Below, piece by piece: positions 1-13,849 of a DNA stretch of 64,000 nucleotides. Both the position numbers and the translations under genes were made by a program. Position 1 is the first letter of the stretch. Every line of letters begins with the position of its first letter. The notes below the pieces were generated by a model. The model saw nothing but the letters and a program-made list of their open reading frames with translations. It was not told the origin of the DNA and did no database searches. This DNA comes from Synechococcus sp. HK01-R. GTDB lineage: Bacteria; Cyanobacteriota; Cyanobacteriia; PCC-6307; Cyanobiaceae. The stretch spans positions 62,001 to 126,000 of the forward strand of contig NZ_CP059059.1 in the NCBI RefSeq assembly GCF_014217855.1, written 5' to 3'.

Positions 1-599
1 AGCCGGAAGCCATCCACCCCCCGCTCGATCCAAAAGTCCACCACCTCGAGCATCGCCTGCTGCACAAGGGGGTTCTCGTAGTTGAGGTCTGGCTGATGGC
101 GGAGGAAGCGATGCAGGTAGTACTGCTCAGCCACCGGGTCCCATTCCCAGTTGGAGGCCTCGAAGTGTCGAAACAACACCGGCGCATCGGCGTAGCGCTG
201 CGGGTCATCACTCCACACGTAGACCTCCCGCTCCGGGCTTCCCTTCGCTGCCCAGCGGGCGCGTTGGAACCAGGGATGCAGCGTGCTGGTGTGATTGAGC
301 ACCAGGTCGAGGATCACCTTGATCCCCTGGGAATGGGCTGCGGTGAGACAGCGATGGAACGCGGCGAGATCTCCGAGGTCGGGGTGAATCTCCTTGAAAT
401 CGGTGATGTCGTAACCGCCGTCCTGCAGGGGTGATGGATAGATCGGTGTCAACCAGAGGGCATCCACACCCAACCAACGCAGATAGGGCAGCCGCGATGC
501 AAGGCCCTGGAGATCACCCGTGCCATCGCCGTTGCCATCGGCGTAGCTACGCACGATCAGCTGATAGATCACAGCACCGCTCCACCAGGGCTGCTCCAT
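1..599 (-). CDS. GH13 family alpha-glucosidase / alpha-amylase-like enzyme, partial
   Basis: The reverse strand reads an open frame from an ATG at 599 to the window edge, about 199 residues, so the C-terminus lies outside. It begins MEQPWWSGAVIYQLIVRSYA and contains the GH13 conserved region I as DLVLNHTS and a DGFR motif (region II) at the very edge, so the catalytic Asp of region II would sit just there or beyond. The pattern (short N-terminus, VIYQ, GDLQGL, YDITDF) is typical of oligo-1,6-glucosidase, trehalose synthase and sucrose phosphorylase-like enzymes, which cannot be separated from this fragment. It is divergent from the aldehyde dehydrogenase gene, with about 110 bp between the starts. 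Confidence 0.85.
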   Translation of the reverse strand, partial: MEQPWWSGAVIYQLIVRSYADGNGDGTGDLQGLASRLPYLRWLGVDALWLTPIYPSPLQDGGYDITDFKEIHPDLGDLAAFHRCLTAAHSQGIKVILDLVLNHTSTLHPWFQRARWAAKGSPEREVYVWSDDPQRYADAPVLFRHFEASNWEWDPVAEQYYLHRFLRHQPDLNYENPLVQQAMLEVVDFWIERGVDGFR

Positions 600-712
600 G
601 CCTCATCGCCGTCTCTCCTTCACTGGTGGTAGCGCTGGGGGGAGGCGTCACGCCAGCGCTGCCCACAGAACGGCAAGCAGGTTGCGAGCATGACGGCAGT
701 CCGTCCCCAGCC

Positions 713-2113
713 ATGACCAGCTCAACCGTCCCGGTGAGCCAGGCCCTACCGGATCTGGCAGCCCTGCGCGCCCCAGTGCAGAGGGGCGACACCCGCGCTG
801 AAGGCTGGCGACGTCGTCAGCTGCAGGCAGTCGCCACTCTGGTGGAGGAGCACGAAGACGAGATTCTTGCCGCCCTGCATCAAGACCTGGGCAAACCGGA
901 GCTGGAGGGCATGGTCGAGATCCTGGCCCTGCGGCAGGAGCTGAAACTTTGCCGACGCCAGCTGCGCCGCTGGATGCGTCCTCGGCCCGTGCCCGTGCCC
1001 CTTGCGCAACGTCCGGGCAAAGCGGAGGTCATCCGAGAGCCGCTGGGCTGCGTGCTGATCATTGGCCCCTGGAATTATCCCTTCCATCTCACTCTGCAGC
1101 CGCTGATCAGTGCCCTCGCCGCTGGCAACACCGCTGTGGTTAAACCCTCCGAGCAGTCTCCGGCGACCTCATCCCTGATCGCTCGTTTACTTCCCAGCTA
1201 TTTCCCGCAGGACGTGGTGCAGGTGGTGGAGGGTGAAGGGCCTGTCGCCGCCGCCCTCGTTGATCAGGGATACGACCACATCTTCTTCACTGGAAGTGGA
1301 GCCATTGGCGCCAGAGTGCTTGCTGGTGCGGCACCGCACCTCACCCCTGTGACGCTTGAGCTGGGGGGGAAAAGTCCGGCGGTGGTGCTTGAAGGAGCGG
1401 ATCTGAGCGTGACTGCAAGACGGCTGATCTGGGGCAAGGGGCTGAATGCAGGGCAGACCTGCATCGCCCCCGACCATCTCTTGGTTCAAGCGAGCATTCG
1501 AGAGCCGCTACTGGCAGCTCTGGCCCAAGCCCGCCTCGAGCTTTATGGAGAGCAGCCGCTGCAATCCCCTGATCTGGCCCATCTCATCCATGGCCGCCAC
1601 TTCCAACGACTCAATGCGCTGCTGGAGGGGGCTCGGCAGAGCGGACAGGTGCTGATCGGTGGTGAGAGCAACGCGGACACCCTGCGTATGGCACCAACAG
1701 TGATTCAGGTGGATTGCGATGACGATCCCCTGATGGAGGACGAACTCTTCGGCCCCCTGCTGCCCATGATCTGCGTGGACAACCTCGCGGAGGCGATCAC
1801 AAGGATCCGTCGGCAGCCGAAACCGCTGGCGCTGTATCTGTTTGGAGGAGAGGCCCAAGACAGGGCCATGCTGCTTCAGGGCACCAGCTCTGGTGGGGTG
1901 TGTTTTAACGATGTGGTGATGCAGGTGGGTGTTCCCGAACTGCCCTTCGGGGGCGTAGGCGCTAGCGGAATGGGGGCCTATCACGGGGAAGCGGGATTCC
2001 GGACCTTCTCCCATGAACGGGCTGTGCTGAAGCGCTCCTTCGCGCTGGATGCACGACTGCGTTACCCGCCCTATGCCATCAGCCGAGGGCTGATCAAACG
2101 ACTGCTCGGCTGA
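713..2113 (+). CDS. Aldehyde dehydrogenase (ALDH3-like)
   Basis: A 466-residue NAD(P)-dependent aldehyde dehydrogenase that oxidises aldehydes to acids. It has the NAD-binding start GPWNYPFHLTL, the Glu-containing motif LELGGKSPAVV and the catalytic Cys in GQTCIAPDH, followed by the ELFGPLLP segment. The GQTCIAPDH version and the length fit the ALDH3-like clade, whose cyanobacterial members act on fatty or carotenoid-derived aldehydes; the substrate here is not known. The ATG at 713 is chosen because an upstream extension to 431 would overlap the divergent glycosidase and its translation looks random. Confidence 0.92.
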   Translation: MTSSTVPVSQALPDLAALRAPVQRGDTRAEGWRRRQLQAVATLVEEHEDEILAALHQDLGKPELEGMVEILALRQELKLCRRQLRRWMRPRPVPVPLAQRPGKAEVIREPLGCVLIIGPWNYPFHLTLQPLISALAAGNTAVVKPSEQSPATSSLIARLLPSYFPQDVVQVVEGEGPVAAALVDQGYDHIFFTGSGAIGARVLAGAAPHLTPVTLELGGKSPAVVLEGADLSVTARRLIWGKGLNAGQTCIAPDHLLVQASIREPLLAALAQARLELYGEQPLQSPDLAHLIHGRHFQRLNALLEGARQSGQVLIGGESNADTLRMAPTVIQVDCDDDPLMEDELFGPLLPMICVDNLAEAITRIRRQPKPLALYLFGGEAQDRAMLLQGTSSGGVCFNDVVMQVGVPELPFGGVGASGMGAYHGEAGFRTFSHERAVLKRSFALDARLRYPPYAISRGLIKRLLG

Positions 2114-2170
2114 TCCGAGACTGGCATCGCCGGCTGGACACCTTATGGTTCGCCCAGCCGACCGAGACGC

Positions 2171-3184
2171 ATGCGCCGCACCACCATTGCCGCCCTGGCC
2201 CTGGCGGTTCTGCTGCCCCTGCCGAGCTTCGCGGGCACTGTCACCGTCAAATCAGGTGACACCCTCTCCGACATTGCCGACCGTTACGGCATCTCCGTTG
2301 GCGCTCTGATGCGCATGAACGGGCTGCGGGATGCCAACCATGTGGAAGTGGGGCAGACGCTGCAAGTCCCAGGACCCCGCGTGGTTGCTGGATCTGGCCG
2401 CCACACCGTGCGCAGTGGTGACACGTTGAGCGGCATTGCCGATCGCTACCGCGTCAGCGAGAAGGCGCTGATCGCGCTCAACAACCTTCCCAGCGCAGAC
2501 CACGTTGAACTTGGAGCAACCCTGAAGCTGCCGAGCAACGCTGTGTTGCCCAAGCCCAAACCGAAACAAGCCCCCAAACCCAAGCCTGTAGCGATCAAGG
2601 CCAATCCCAAGGCCACGGCCCACACCGTGGCCAGCGGCCAAACGTTGACCCAGATCGCCAAGGCCTATGACGTGCCCGTGGCCACCCTCATTCAGCTCAA
2701 CGACCTGACCGATCCCAACAAGGTGACCGTTGGCACAAAGCTGATGCTTCGCGGAACCACACCCAAACCCAATCCCATCAAACAGACCGTCGAAGCCACA
2801 CAACCTGCTCCAAAAGCCCAACCCGCTCCGAAGAGTCAGACAGCCAAAGCCGTCGAAACTGCGCGACCGGTTCAAACAGCCAAGCCCACTCAAACGGCCA
2901 AAGCCTCGGCGAAACCCACCAGCAAATCCGTGCAGCCCAAGGATGCCGACTGGCGAACCTATGGCCCGCTTCAGGTGGACTGGGCCAACTGGCAGTCGAT
3001 GGGTGGCAGCGATGTAGCCCCCACGCTCAACTCCGATGGCAAGCCCCTCTACATCGCCGTCAATTGCGCCGCAAACAAGATCAATGTCACCGGAGCCGAT
3101 GGATCCTGGAAAAGCTGGAGTGCACCCCAGAGTGGCTTTGAGGATGATCTGGTGAAAGACCGCTGCAAGAGCAGCAAAGGCTGA
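2171..3184 (+). CDS. Secreted LysM-repeat protein
   Basis: A 337-residue protein with a signal peptide (MRRTTIAALALAVLLPLPSF, likely cleavage near residue 22) and three LysM peptidoglycan-binding repeats at roughly 23-66, 75-118 and 152-195, each with the form hTVxxGxTLxxIA...VxxLxxLN. A Pro/Lys/Gln/Thr-rich linker (about 200-258) leads to a unique C-terminal domain with two Cys (AVNCAANKI and KDRCKSS). No NlpC/P60 or peptidase domain is visible, so it is probably a periplasmic or wall-associated binding protein. It ends 2 bp from the convergent recQ-like gene. Confidence 0.88.
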   Translation: MRRTTIAALALAVLLPLPSFAGTVTVKSGDTLSDIADRYGISVGALMRMNGLRDANHVEVGQTLQVPGPRVVAGSGRHTVRSGDTLSGIADRYRVSEKALIALNNLPSADHVELGATLKLPSNAVLPKPKPKQAPKPKPVAIKANPKATAHTVASGQTLTQIAKAYDVPVATLIQLNDLTDPNKVTVGTKLMLRGTTPKPNPIKQTVEATQPAPKAQPAPKSQTAKAVETARPVQTAKPTQTAKASAKPTSKSVQPKDADWRTYGPLQVDWANWQSMGGSDVAPTLNSDGKPLYIAVNCAANKINVTGADGSWKSWSAPQSGFEDDLVKDRCKSSKG

Positions 3185-3186
3185 AT

Positions 3187-4671
3187 TCAAGCCACAAAGC
3201 GCAGGGGCCAGGGCTGCCGCAGAAACCGGCGACCACTGTCCCTGAGGTACAGACGCTGGATGCCGTCATCGCTTTCCTGAATCAGCTCCTCCTGCACCAA
3301 CCGTCTGGCCAGCCAGCCCCAACGCTGAGGCTCCTGCTCTGAAAGAGCCTCCGTGAGCGAGCGCAGGTCATGCCCCTGCCCCTGGTCCAATGCCTTCAGC
3401 ACCTCAACGGCCTGTTCTGACCAGTCGGCCAAGGAGCCCTTGCTGAGGCATCGATCACAGCGACCACAGGGCGGTGAGAGCTCACCGACCGCCAACAGCA
3501 ACGCCTGTTGGCGGCAGTCCCCGCCCTCTGCCACCGCTTCCATGCGCCGAAGCTTTCGTTGCGCCTGCTCCAGACGCCAGCGTTCTTCAGGCGGGTAGTC
3601 AGAGCCGCTCTGCCGCTGCAACGAGGCCTGCATCGCCCACCCCAAGCTGGTGCGATCTCTTGGGGAAAAAAGCACCAAACACTGGGCCGGCAAACCATCA
3701 CGCCCGGCTCGACCTGACTCCTGCAGATACCCCTCAGGAGTCGAGGGGAGGTCGAGGTGCAGGACGAGACCCACATCGGCGCGATCCACACCCATCCCAA
3801 AGGCCACTGTGGCCACCAGGACGGGACGATCCGCTTCAAGAAAATGATGGAGAGCCTGCTGGCGCGCCTCGACCTCGAGACCGGCGTGATACGAGATCGC
3901 TTCAATCCCCTCATCGCGGAGGCGAGCGGCCCAGCGTTCCACTGACCGTCGGGTACGCGCGTAGATCAAAGCAGCGCCACGGGCCTCTTGCAGGGCGGCG
4001 AGCACCTGGGGCAGGGGCTCTTTAGGGCGACGGCGCATGGTGTACACCAAGTTGTCCCGTCGCGCAGAACCAACCTGCACCAGGGGCCTCTGCAGGGCCA
4101 GCAGGCGCAGAATGTCAGCCCTGACCTGGGGCGCTGCCGTGGCGCTCAGGGCCACCACCGGCACACCCGGGCAGAGATCCCGAACCTCCCCAAGACGCCG
4201 GTAGTCCGGTCGAAAGTCATGGCCCCAGGCGCTGATGCAGTGGGCCTCATCTACCGCAAGAGCCACCAAGCGCCCCTGCCTGGCGGAGTCAGCAACGACA
4301 CGGCGCACCCAGTCGTGCTGGAGACGTTCAGGAGCGAGATAAAGCAGGCGCAGCCCACCGTCGGCAAGCATCTGCTGCATGCGACGGCGCGCTTCCGGAT
4401 CCACGCCGGCATGGAGCGAAGCTGCAGCAATGCCGCGCGCCCGCAGCTGTCGCACCTGATCGTCCATCAGGGCCACAAGGGGAGAGATCACCAGGACCAG
4501 TCCGCCCCGAACAAGAGCGGGCAACTGGTAACACAGCGATTTGCCGCCGCCGGTGGGAAGCACCACAAGGGAATCGCGACCATCCAGGAGAGCCTCGATG
4601 ACCGAACGTTGACCAGGACGGAACGCATCCCATCCGTAATGCTGCCTGAGCGATGCCAGCAGGGGATCCAA
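3187..4671 (-). CDS. recQ: RecQ-type ATP-dependent DNA helicase
   Basis: A 494-residue superfamily 2 helicase. It shows Walker A in [13 protein letters not shown], the RecQ-type DEAH box [14 protein letters not shown], motif III SATAAP, motif [11 protein letters not shown] and motif [15 protein letters not shown] zinc-binding Cys cluster ([16 protein letters not shown]) follows at about 395-420. The protein is shorter than E. coli RecQ and seems to lack the HRDC domain, as in many cyanobacterial homologues. The start is TTG at 4671 ([14 protein letters not shown]). Its role would be unwinding during recombination and fork repair. Confidence 0.92.
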   Translation of the reverse strand: MDPLLASLRQHYGWDAFRPGQRSVIEALLDGRDSLVVLPTGGGKSLCYQLPALVRGGLVLVISPLVALMDDQVRQLRARGIAAASLHAGVDPEARRRMQQMLADGGLRLLYLAPERLQHDWVRRVVADSARQGRLVALAVDEAHCISAWGHDFRPDYRRLGEVRDLCPGVPVVALSATAAPQVRADILRLLALQRPLVQVGSARRDNLVYTMRRRPKEPLPQVLAALQEARGAALIYARTRRSVERWAARLRDEGIEAISYHAGLEVEARQQALHHFLEADRPVLVATVAFGMGVDRADVGLVLHLDLPSTPEGYLQESGRAGRDGLPAQCLVLFSPRDRTSLGWAMQASLQRQSGSDYPPEERWRLEQAQRKLRRMEAVAEGGDCRQQALLLAVGELSPPCGRCDRCLSKGSLADWSEQAVEVLKALDQGQGHDLRSLTEALSEQEPQRWGWLARRLVQEELIQESDDGIQRLYLRDSGRRFLRQPWPLRFVA

Positions 4672-4713
4672 ACAACACCACAGATGGCGGATCCAGTTTA
4701 GGCACCGCCAGAT

Positions 4714-5799
4714 CTAGGGGATGACCGGTGGCTCCAGCTGGTCAGGCGACTCCTCCACCAGCTGCAAACGCACCCGCTTTCCTCCGGCCAGTTCGCCCAA
4801 GGAGACCCTCAGGGTCGCACCGCTGAGGCTCTGCAGAGCCGAAAGCACATCGCGCAGATAGGGCGTGCTGCTTCCACTCTCAACCCAGAGACGCTCCTGC
4901 AGGCCACCGAGACGCCGCCAGGAGGTATGGAGCTTCAAAACGGCCGATTCCAGAGCCTGGGCCTGGCCCACCGCATCCGCAAGCAAACCAAGGGCGTCAA
5001 GCCGTTGCGCCTCCTGCATGGCCTTCTCCAGGTCGAGCTCGCCCTGCTGAAAAGCGCGAACGGCCACCCCTGATTCAGTCGCCTTATGAATCCAACGGGC
5101 CGTACTCGTAACGTCTTTGACACGGTCTAGTTCCGGTTCATCCCGCAGCGCCCGGCGCAAATCCTCCTGCTGAGGTTCCGGGAGTTTGGCCAGCTCCCTC
5201 ACCAGGGGAGCCACCAGCTTGGGGGGCAGAAGATTCTCCTGAGTCCGCTGTCGGATCTCCTCCGGCAGCAACGGGCTGGTGGCCGCCGTGAACTCATCGG
5301 TCAGGCGCCTCACCTGCTTGCGAGTGATCTCTTGTCCCTCATTGGCCGCTTCTGAAATCATCAGCTGCACCTCGGGGGCCGCCTGTGCCGTTTCTAGAAA
5401 AGCCCGCTTGGAAAACTGATTGACGCTGTCCGCCTGCAGCAGTCCTCCACCCACCAGATCATCCGCTGATTCAGCCAGCTGAATCAGGCTGTAGGCACGG
5501 GTCTTACTGATCTCTCTCTCCCTTAACCACTGCAGAAAGCCAGCACCGCGTCCTTCGCCACCGCGCTTCTCGCGGTCGCGGACGGCCCGGAGAATGCGGC
5601 CACGCCAGATCTCTGTCTGGAGATCAAATCGATCGCAAACGGCCCAGGCTTGCTCCAGCTGAGCCAAAAATTCGAGCGTGCTGAGATCGTCCCGTTCAGG
5701 ATCAGGGAGATCGAGCTCCAGAGCCGGGGGATCAGGAATCTGGCTAGAGCTCACTGCAAACGAACAGACGGGGCTGGATGCTGCCATGGCGAACGACAT
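4714..5799 (-). CDS. Conserved hypothetical protein
   Basis: About 361 residues from the ATG at 5799 (MSFAMAASS), with further in-frame ATGs upstream at 5853 and downstream at 5787. I do not recognise a defined domain. The sequence is rich in Glu, Gln, Arg and Leu and predicted helical, with an N-terminal segment ([20 protein letters not shown]) resembling the KilA/ParB-like helix-turn-helix regions of replication or partition proteins, though weakly. No signal peptide or membrane segment is seen. It is divergent from psaE, with about 70 bp between the starts. Confidence 0.75.
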   Translation of the reverse strand: MSFAMAASSPVCSFAVSSSQIPDPPALELDLPDPERDDLSTLEFLAQLEQAWAVCDRFDLQTEIWRGRILRAVRDREKRGGEGRGAGFLQWLREREISKTRAYSLIQLAESADDLVGGGLLQADSVNQFSKRAFLETAQAAPEVQLMISEAANEGQEITRKQVRRLTDEFTAATSPLLPEEIRQRTQENLLPPKLVAPLVRELAKLPEPQQEDLRRALRDEPELDRVKDVTSTARWIHKATESGVAVRAFQQGELDLEKAMQEAQRLDALGLLADAVGQAQALESAVLKLHTSWRRLGGLQERLWVESGSSTPYLRDVLSALQSLSGATLRVSLGELAGGKRVRLQLVEESPDQLEPPVIP

Positions 5800-5870
5800 T
5801 CTGTGACGCTCCATGCATCCACACGCCCATACGGCGATACGCTCGCCTTGCATCCCGACCCTCCGCAGCG

Positions 5871-6080
5871 ATGGCGATCTCCCGCGGTGACAAGGTGCGC
5901 ATCAAGCGCCCCGAGTCCTACTGGTTCAACGAAGTGGGCACCGTTGCCTCGATTGACACCTCTGGCATCCGCTATCCCGTCGTCGTTCGCTTCGAGAAGG
6001 TGAACTACAACGGCATCTCCGGCTCCGAAGGTGGAATCAACACCAACAACTTTGCAGAAGCCGAGCTCGAGCCCGCCTGA
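5871..6080 (+). CDS. psaE: Photosystem I reaction centre subunit IV
   Basis: A 69-residue protein starting [20 protein letters not shown] and ending in the typical [10 protein letters not shown] region. PsaE is a small SH3-like protein on the stromal/cytoplasmic side of photosystem I that helps ferredoxin dock and supports cyclic electron flow. The length matches the family. The ATG at 5871 is selected because an in-frame extension to 5778 has no PsaE homology. It ends 5 bp before mutM and may share its transcript. Confidence 0.97.
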   Translation: MAISRGDKVRIKRPESYWFNEVGTVASIDTSGIRYPVVVRFEKVNYNGISGSEGGINTNNFAEAELEPA

Positions 6081-6085
6081 GGCCC

Positions 6086-6955
6086 TTGCCTGAACTGCCA
6101 GAGGTTGAGACGGTTCGCCGCGGACTGGCGAGTCGTCTCGAATCATTCGTTATTGAAAGTGTCGAGGTCTGCCGGGACCGTGCCATTGCGAGTCCTGGTG
6201 GATCCTCTTTGTTTGCTGAGGCCCTGCAGGGAACCCGTGTTGGTGCTTGGAAACGGCGGGGCAAATACCTGATCGCCAACCTCCATGCCAGCACTCAGGA
6301 GCTCTCAACGGACGGCATAGCTGATGCCGGTCTCTGGGGTGTGCACCTCCGCATGACCGGACAGTTTCAGTGGCATCCAGAGCCATCATCCACTTGCCGA
6401 CACACCCGTGTCCGCTTCTGGAATCCCGAGGGCCAAGAGCTCAGGTTCGTGGATCTTCGCAGTTTTGGAGAGATGTGGTGGGTACCGCCAGGTGAACCCG
6501 CCGAACACGTCATGACGGGCCTCAAGACCCTTGGGCCTGAGCCTTTTGACGATGCATTCAGCGCGGCTTACCTCAAGCAAAAGCTGAAAGGCTCAAGCCG
6601 ATCGATCAAGGCAGCGTTGCTGGATCAAGCCGTGGTGGCGGGAGCCGGCAATATCTACGCCGACGAAAGCCTGTTCGCGTCAGGAATCGCGCCACAAACT
6701 CGTGCAGGGAGCCTGAGCCTGCAGCAATTACAACAACTGCGCGATGCCCTGGTGCAAGTGCTGGAGATCAGTATCGGGGTCGGCGGGACCACGTTCAGCG
6801 ACTTCCGCGATCTTGAAGGCGTCAACGGCAACTACGGCGGCCAAGCATCGGTGTATCGGCGCACGGGTCAGAGTTGCAGTCGCTGCGGGGGCACGATTCA
6901 GCGCGAGAAACTCGCAGGACGCAGCACCCACTGGTGCCCTGGCTGTCAACACTGA
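6086..6955 (+). CDS. mutM: Formamidopyrimidine-DNA glycosylase
   Basis: A 289-residue Fpg/MutM base-excision repair enzyme that removes 8-oxoguanine and other oxidised purines and cleaves the strand by beta/delta elimination. The N-terminus (M)PELPEVETVRRGL supplies the catalytic Pro2 and Glu3. A helix-two-turn-helix region with NIYADESLF follows, and a C-terminal zinc finger with four Cys (SCSRCGG and HWCPGCQ) ends in QH. The start is a TTG at 6086, the only codon that places Pro at position 2. It lies directly behind psaE, which makes sense in an oxygen-producing cell. Confidence 0.96.
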   Translation: MPELPEVETVRRGLASRLESFVIESVEVCRDRAIASPGGSSLFAEALQGTRVGAWKRRGKYLIANLHASTQELSTDGIADAGLWGVHLRMTGQFQWHPEPSSTCRHTRVRFWNPEGQELRFVDLRSFGEMWWVPPGEPAEHVMTGLKTLGPEPFDDAFSAAYLKQKLKGSSRSIKAALLDQAVVAGAGNIYADESLFASGIAPQTRAGSLSLQQLQQLRDALVQVLEISIGVGGTTFSDFRDLEGVNGNYGGQASVYRRTGQSCSRCGGTIQREKLAGRSTHWCPGCQH

Positions 6956-7024
6956 GGTGCGCAGATGGTGCCATGTTGTGCATGGCTCCGCCCTCGACTA
7001 GGACTGGAAAGTACCCCCAAGCGG

Positions 7025-7645
7025 ATGGCATTGAGAACGCCCCCACAGCAACTCGTGGACACCATTCATGCCCTTCATCAGCGGGGGTGGTGTGATGGCA
7101 CCGGCGGAAATTTCAGTGTCGTCCTAGAGCACAGCCCACTCCGCCTTTTGATGGCACCAAGCGGTGTCGACAAGGGGCTCGTACAGGCAGACCAACTGAT
7201 TGAGGTGAACGCCCAAGGCACCGTGGTGAAGGGAGAGGGAAAGGCAAGCGCAGAAACGTTGTTGCACCTTCAGGTGATCCACGATTGCAACGCAGGATCA
7301 GTTCTCCACACCCATTCACCGGCAGCCACTCTTTTGTCCAAACATCACGCCGCATCTGGGTCCCTCAGGCTCGAGGGCTGGGAGATGCTGAAAGGACTCG
7401 AAGGCATCGACACGCACGACACAAGTGTGTCGGTTCCGATCATTGCCAATGATCAAAATCTCAAGTCACTGAGCGCTACGGCTTCAAAGCATCTGCCTGG
7501 AAAAGCGCACGGACTGCTTGTCGCTGGTCACGGCCTCTACGCGTGGGGGAAGACATTGAACGATGCACGTCGACATGTGGAGATCCTTGAGTTCCTGCTG
7601 GATTTGCACTGGCGCGAAAGCCTTCTGCTAGGGAGATGGTCATGA
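7025..7645 (+). CDS. mtnB: Methylthioribulose-1-phosphate dehydratase
   Basis: About 206 residues of the class II aldolase/adducin fold. The motifs GTGGNFS, the zinc-binding pair HTHS and the downstream HGLYAWG match MtnB, which dehydrates 5-methylthioribulose-1-phosphate in methionine salvage. The ATG at 7025 gives MALRTPPQQL; the longer frame from 6965 adds 20 residues without homology. The stop codon overlaps the mtnC start by 4 bp, so the two are translationally coupled. Confidence 0.9.
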   Translation: MALRTPPQQLVDTIHALHQRGWCDGTGGNFSVVLEHSPLRLLMAPSGVDKGLVQADQLIEVNAQGTVVKGEGKASAETLLHLQVIHDCNAGSVLHTHSPAATLLSKHHAASGSLRLEGWEMLKGLEGIDTHDTSVSVPIIANDQNLKSLSATASKHLPGKAHGLLVAGHGLYAWGKTLNDARRHVEILEFLLDLHWRESLLLGRWS

Positions 7646-8376
7646 CTGAATGCCTGTTGCTCGACATTGAAGGCACAACCTGCCCCGTGACATTTGTCGC
7701 AGACATTCTCTTCCCATATGCGCAAACACACCTTTCGTCTTTCCTTGCAGAGCATGGCGATGAGGTGATCATTCAAGACATTGCCAGGGCAGCATGGCGG
7801 GAGTGGGAGCAAGATAGTGACAACACTGCACAAGCAATCCTGCAGGAGGCAAAAGCCTCAAATCTGCAAGAACGACAAGCACTGGAAAACTATTGGCAGC
7901 TATTGATTCAAACGGATCGGAAAGCCACATCCCTGAAAGACTTGCAAGGCCACCTTTGGGCAGAGGGATTCCAGAAGGGTGACATCAAGGCCGACCTGTA
8001 CCCAGAAACAATCACTTCGCTCAAGCGCTGGAAAAAAGAAGGTTTAAAGCTAGCGGTGTATTCATCAGGCAGCATCAAAGCGCAACAACTGCTCTATGCA
8101 CACACGATTTCGGGAGATCTAAGGGAGCTATTTAGCGGTTGGTTTGACACCCACACAGGCAGCAAAAAAGAGACCACCAGCTACGTGACAATCGCCAATC
8201 AACTCAAAATTCCAGCCGCATCGATCACCTTCATCAGCGATAACGGCGTGGAATGTGATGCCGCCCAAGAAGCGGGCATGCAAGTGTTGTTCAGCCTAAG
8301 GCCAGGCAATCCAGATCAAAACCCTCGCGGACATCGCGTGATCCACTCCCTTGAGCAAGTCGACGCGTTGATCTAA
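7642..8376 (+). CDS. mtnC: Acireductone synthase (enolase-phosphatase E1)
   Basis: A HAD-family enzyme of 244 residues that enolises and dephosphorylates 2,3-diketo-5-methylthiopentyl-1-phosphate to acireductone. The nucleophile motif is LLLDIEGTTCPVTFV, followed by YSSGS (motif II) and FISDNGVECDAAQEAG (motif III/IV). I prefer the ATG at 7642 over 7636 because GGGAGATGG just upstream makes a good ribosome binding site and the overlap with mtnB is the usual ATGA. The acireductone dioxygenase gene mtnD is not adjacent. This stretch is richer in A+T than its upstream neighbours. Confidence 0.92.
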   Translation: MTECLLLDIEGTTCPVTFVADILFPYAQTHLSSFLAEHGDEVIIQDIARAAWREWEQDSDNTAQAILQEAKASNLQERQALENYWQLLIQTDRKATSLKDLQGHLWAEGFQKGDIKADLYPETITSLKRWKKEGLKLAVYSSGSIKAQQLLYAHTISGDLRELFSGWFDTHTGSKKETTSYVTIANQLKIPAASITFISDNGVECDAAQEAGMQVLFSLRPGNPDQNPRGHRVIHSLEQVDALI

Positions 8377-8414
8377 AACCTCACCAAACGGTAGCGCGTG
8401 GAGGAGTCTGCCAA

Positions 8415-8442
8415 CAAAAAAGCCACCCTTCCGGGTGGCTTT
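8415..8442 (-). terminator. Intrinsic terminator of the rRNA operon
   Basis: A hairpin with stem AGCCACCC / GGGTGGCT and loop TTCC lies between mtnC and 5S rRNA. On the minus strand it is followed by a U run (complement of the A tract at 8415-8420), which fits termination of the rrn operon. On the plus strand it has a short T run and could also serve mtnC. Confidence 0.75.
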
Positions 8443-8499
8443 CCTGCAACGTTGCAATGGTTCTCCATTCGCTAAACGTTGATTTTGAGAATTGTTTTA

Positions 8500-8616
8500 C
8501 CTGGCATCGAGCTATTTTCTCAGGGGGCTACCCCCCAAATATCGTCGCCGCTGCTGCGTTTCACAACCGAGTTCGAGATGGATCGGAGTGGGACCACAGC
8601 GCCATGGACACCAGGA
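8500..8616 (-). rRNA. rrf: 5S ribosomal RNA
   Basis: About 117 nt on the minus strand, starting TCCTGGTGTC and containing the conserved CGAACTCGG loop and GGGTAGCCCC arm. It is the last gene of the rRNA operon. Ends are estimated from the pairing of the terminal stem (CCTGGTG with the 3' CACCAGG-like end region). Confidence 0.93.
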
Positions 8617-8721
8617 TAGTTCAATCCTCAAGGTATGAACCCTGAGAACTGCATAGGCTCCCATCACTCTTCAGTGATGACGTCTGAATTGAATAAAACT
8701 TGTCTCTCAGGCAAGAACCAA

Positions 8722-11590
<2,869 letters not shown>

Positions 11591-12023
11591 AATGTATCTC
11601 CAACACGCTTGCTGTCGTTGAAACAGATTCTCTCTGATTCATTGCTGAATCAAAGATCTAACTCCTCATTGCTCGACACAATTAGAAGAACGTGATGGAG
11701 TCTCGGCTCTTGCTCGATAGAATTTGCAATCACTCCTCATCATCACCCTTTCGGATCATCATTCAGAGTCATCGCATCATCCATGAGATGCTTTATTCTT
11801 TCCAGACTCACCTATGCAGTTGTCAAGGTTCTGCCAGACTTCAAATCAAATCACCAATTGCTTGATCACCTGATTCGAGCCCAGCATCTTATCAACCATC
11901 GATAGATTTCTCTCTATCGCAGGAATGACAGGAAGCTGGGTTCCTCTAGCGGACACATCTAAATCACACTCCAATCGAGCTCATACTCCAAACTTCTGGA
12001 GATGGGAATTAAAGTTCGGTCAG
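11591..12023 (-). other. 16S-23S spacer, part downstream of tRNA-Ala
   Basis: About 430 bp of transcribed spacer between tRNA-Ala and 23S rRNA. It carries no gene. Such spacers hold RNase III processing stems and antitermination (boxA-like) signals; I see AT-rich, imperfectly repetitive sequence but did not fold it. Confidence 0.7.
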
Positions 12024-12096
12024 TGGAGGTTAGGAGACTCGAACTCCTGACATCCTGCTTGCAAAGCAGGCGCTCTACCAACTGAGCTAAACCCCC
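12024..12096 (-). tRNA. tRNA-Ala (UGC)
   Basis: A 73-nt cloverleaf on the minus strand from GGGGGTTTAGCTCAG to CTAACCTCCA, with the anticodon UGC in CTTTGCAAG and the T arm GTTCGAGTC. CCA is not encoded. It lies in the 16S-23S spacer, as is common in marine Synechococcus. Confidence 0.96.
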
Positions 12097-12105
12097 AACA
12101 CCGAA

Positions 12106-12179
<74 letters not shown>

Positions 12180-12365
12180 AGGAGTCTCATCCCTTTTGGG
12201 GTGTGACCTAGACAAAGTTTAGGAACTAAAAATCTCCATTAAGCAGCTCACTGTTTCCAGTTCACTCTTAACTTCAAAGCTGAGGTACCGATCGACCTAA
12301 GGTGACAGAATTTCGGCCTAAGAATAAAACTACTCAGGCATCAAAATCATTGTTTGTCTCCCTGT

Positions 12366-13849
<1,484 letters not shown>

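Noticed and set aside
431-712. N-terminal extension of the aldehyde dehydrogenase
   Set aside because: It overlaps the divergent GH13 gene and has no aldehyde dehydrogenase similarity; the family start fits ATG 713.
2252-3190. A 312-codon minus-strand frame opposite the LysM gene
   Set aside because: Shadow of the LysM protein; the plus strand has a signal peptide and three LysM repeats.
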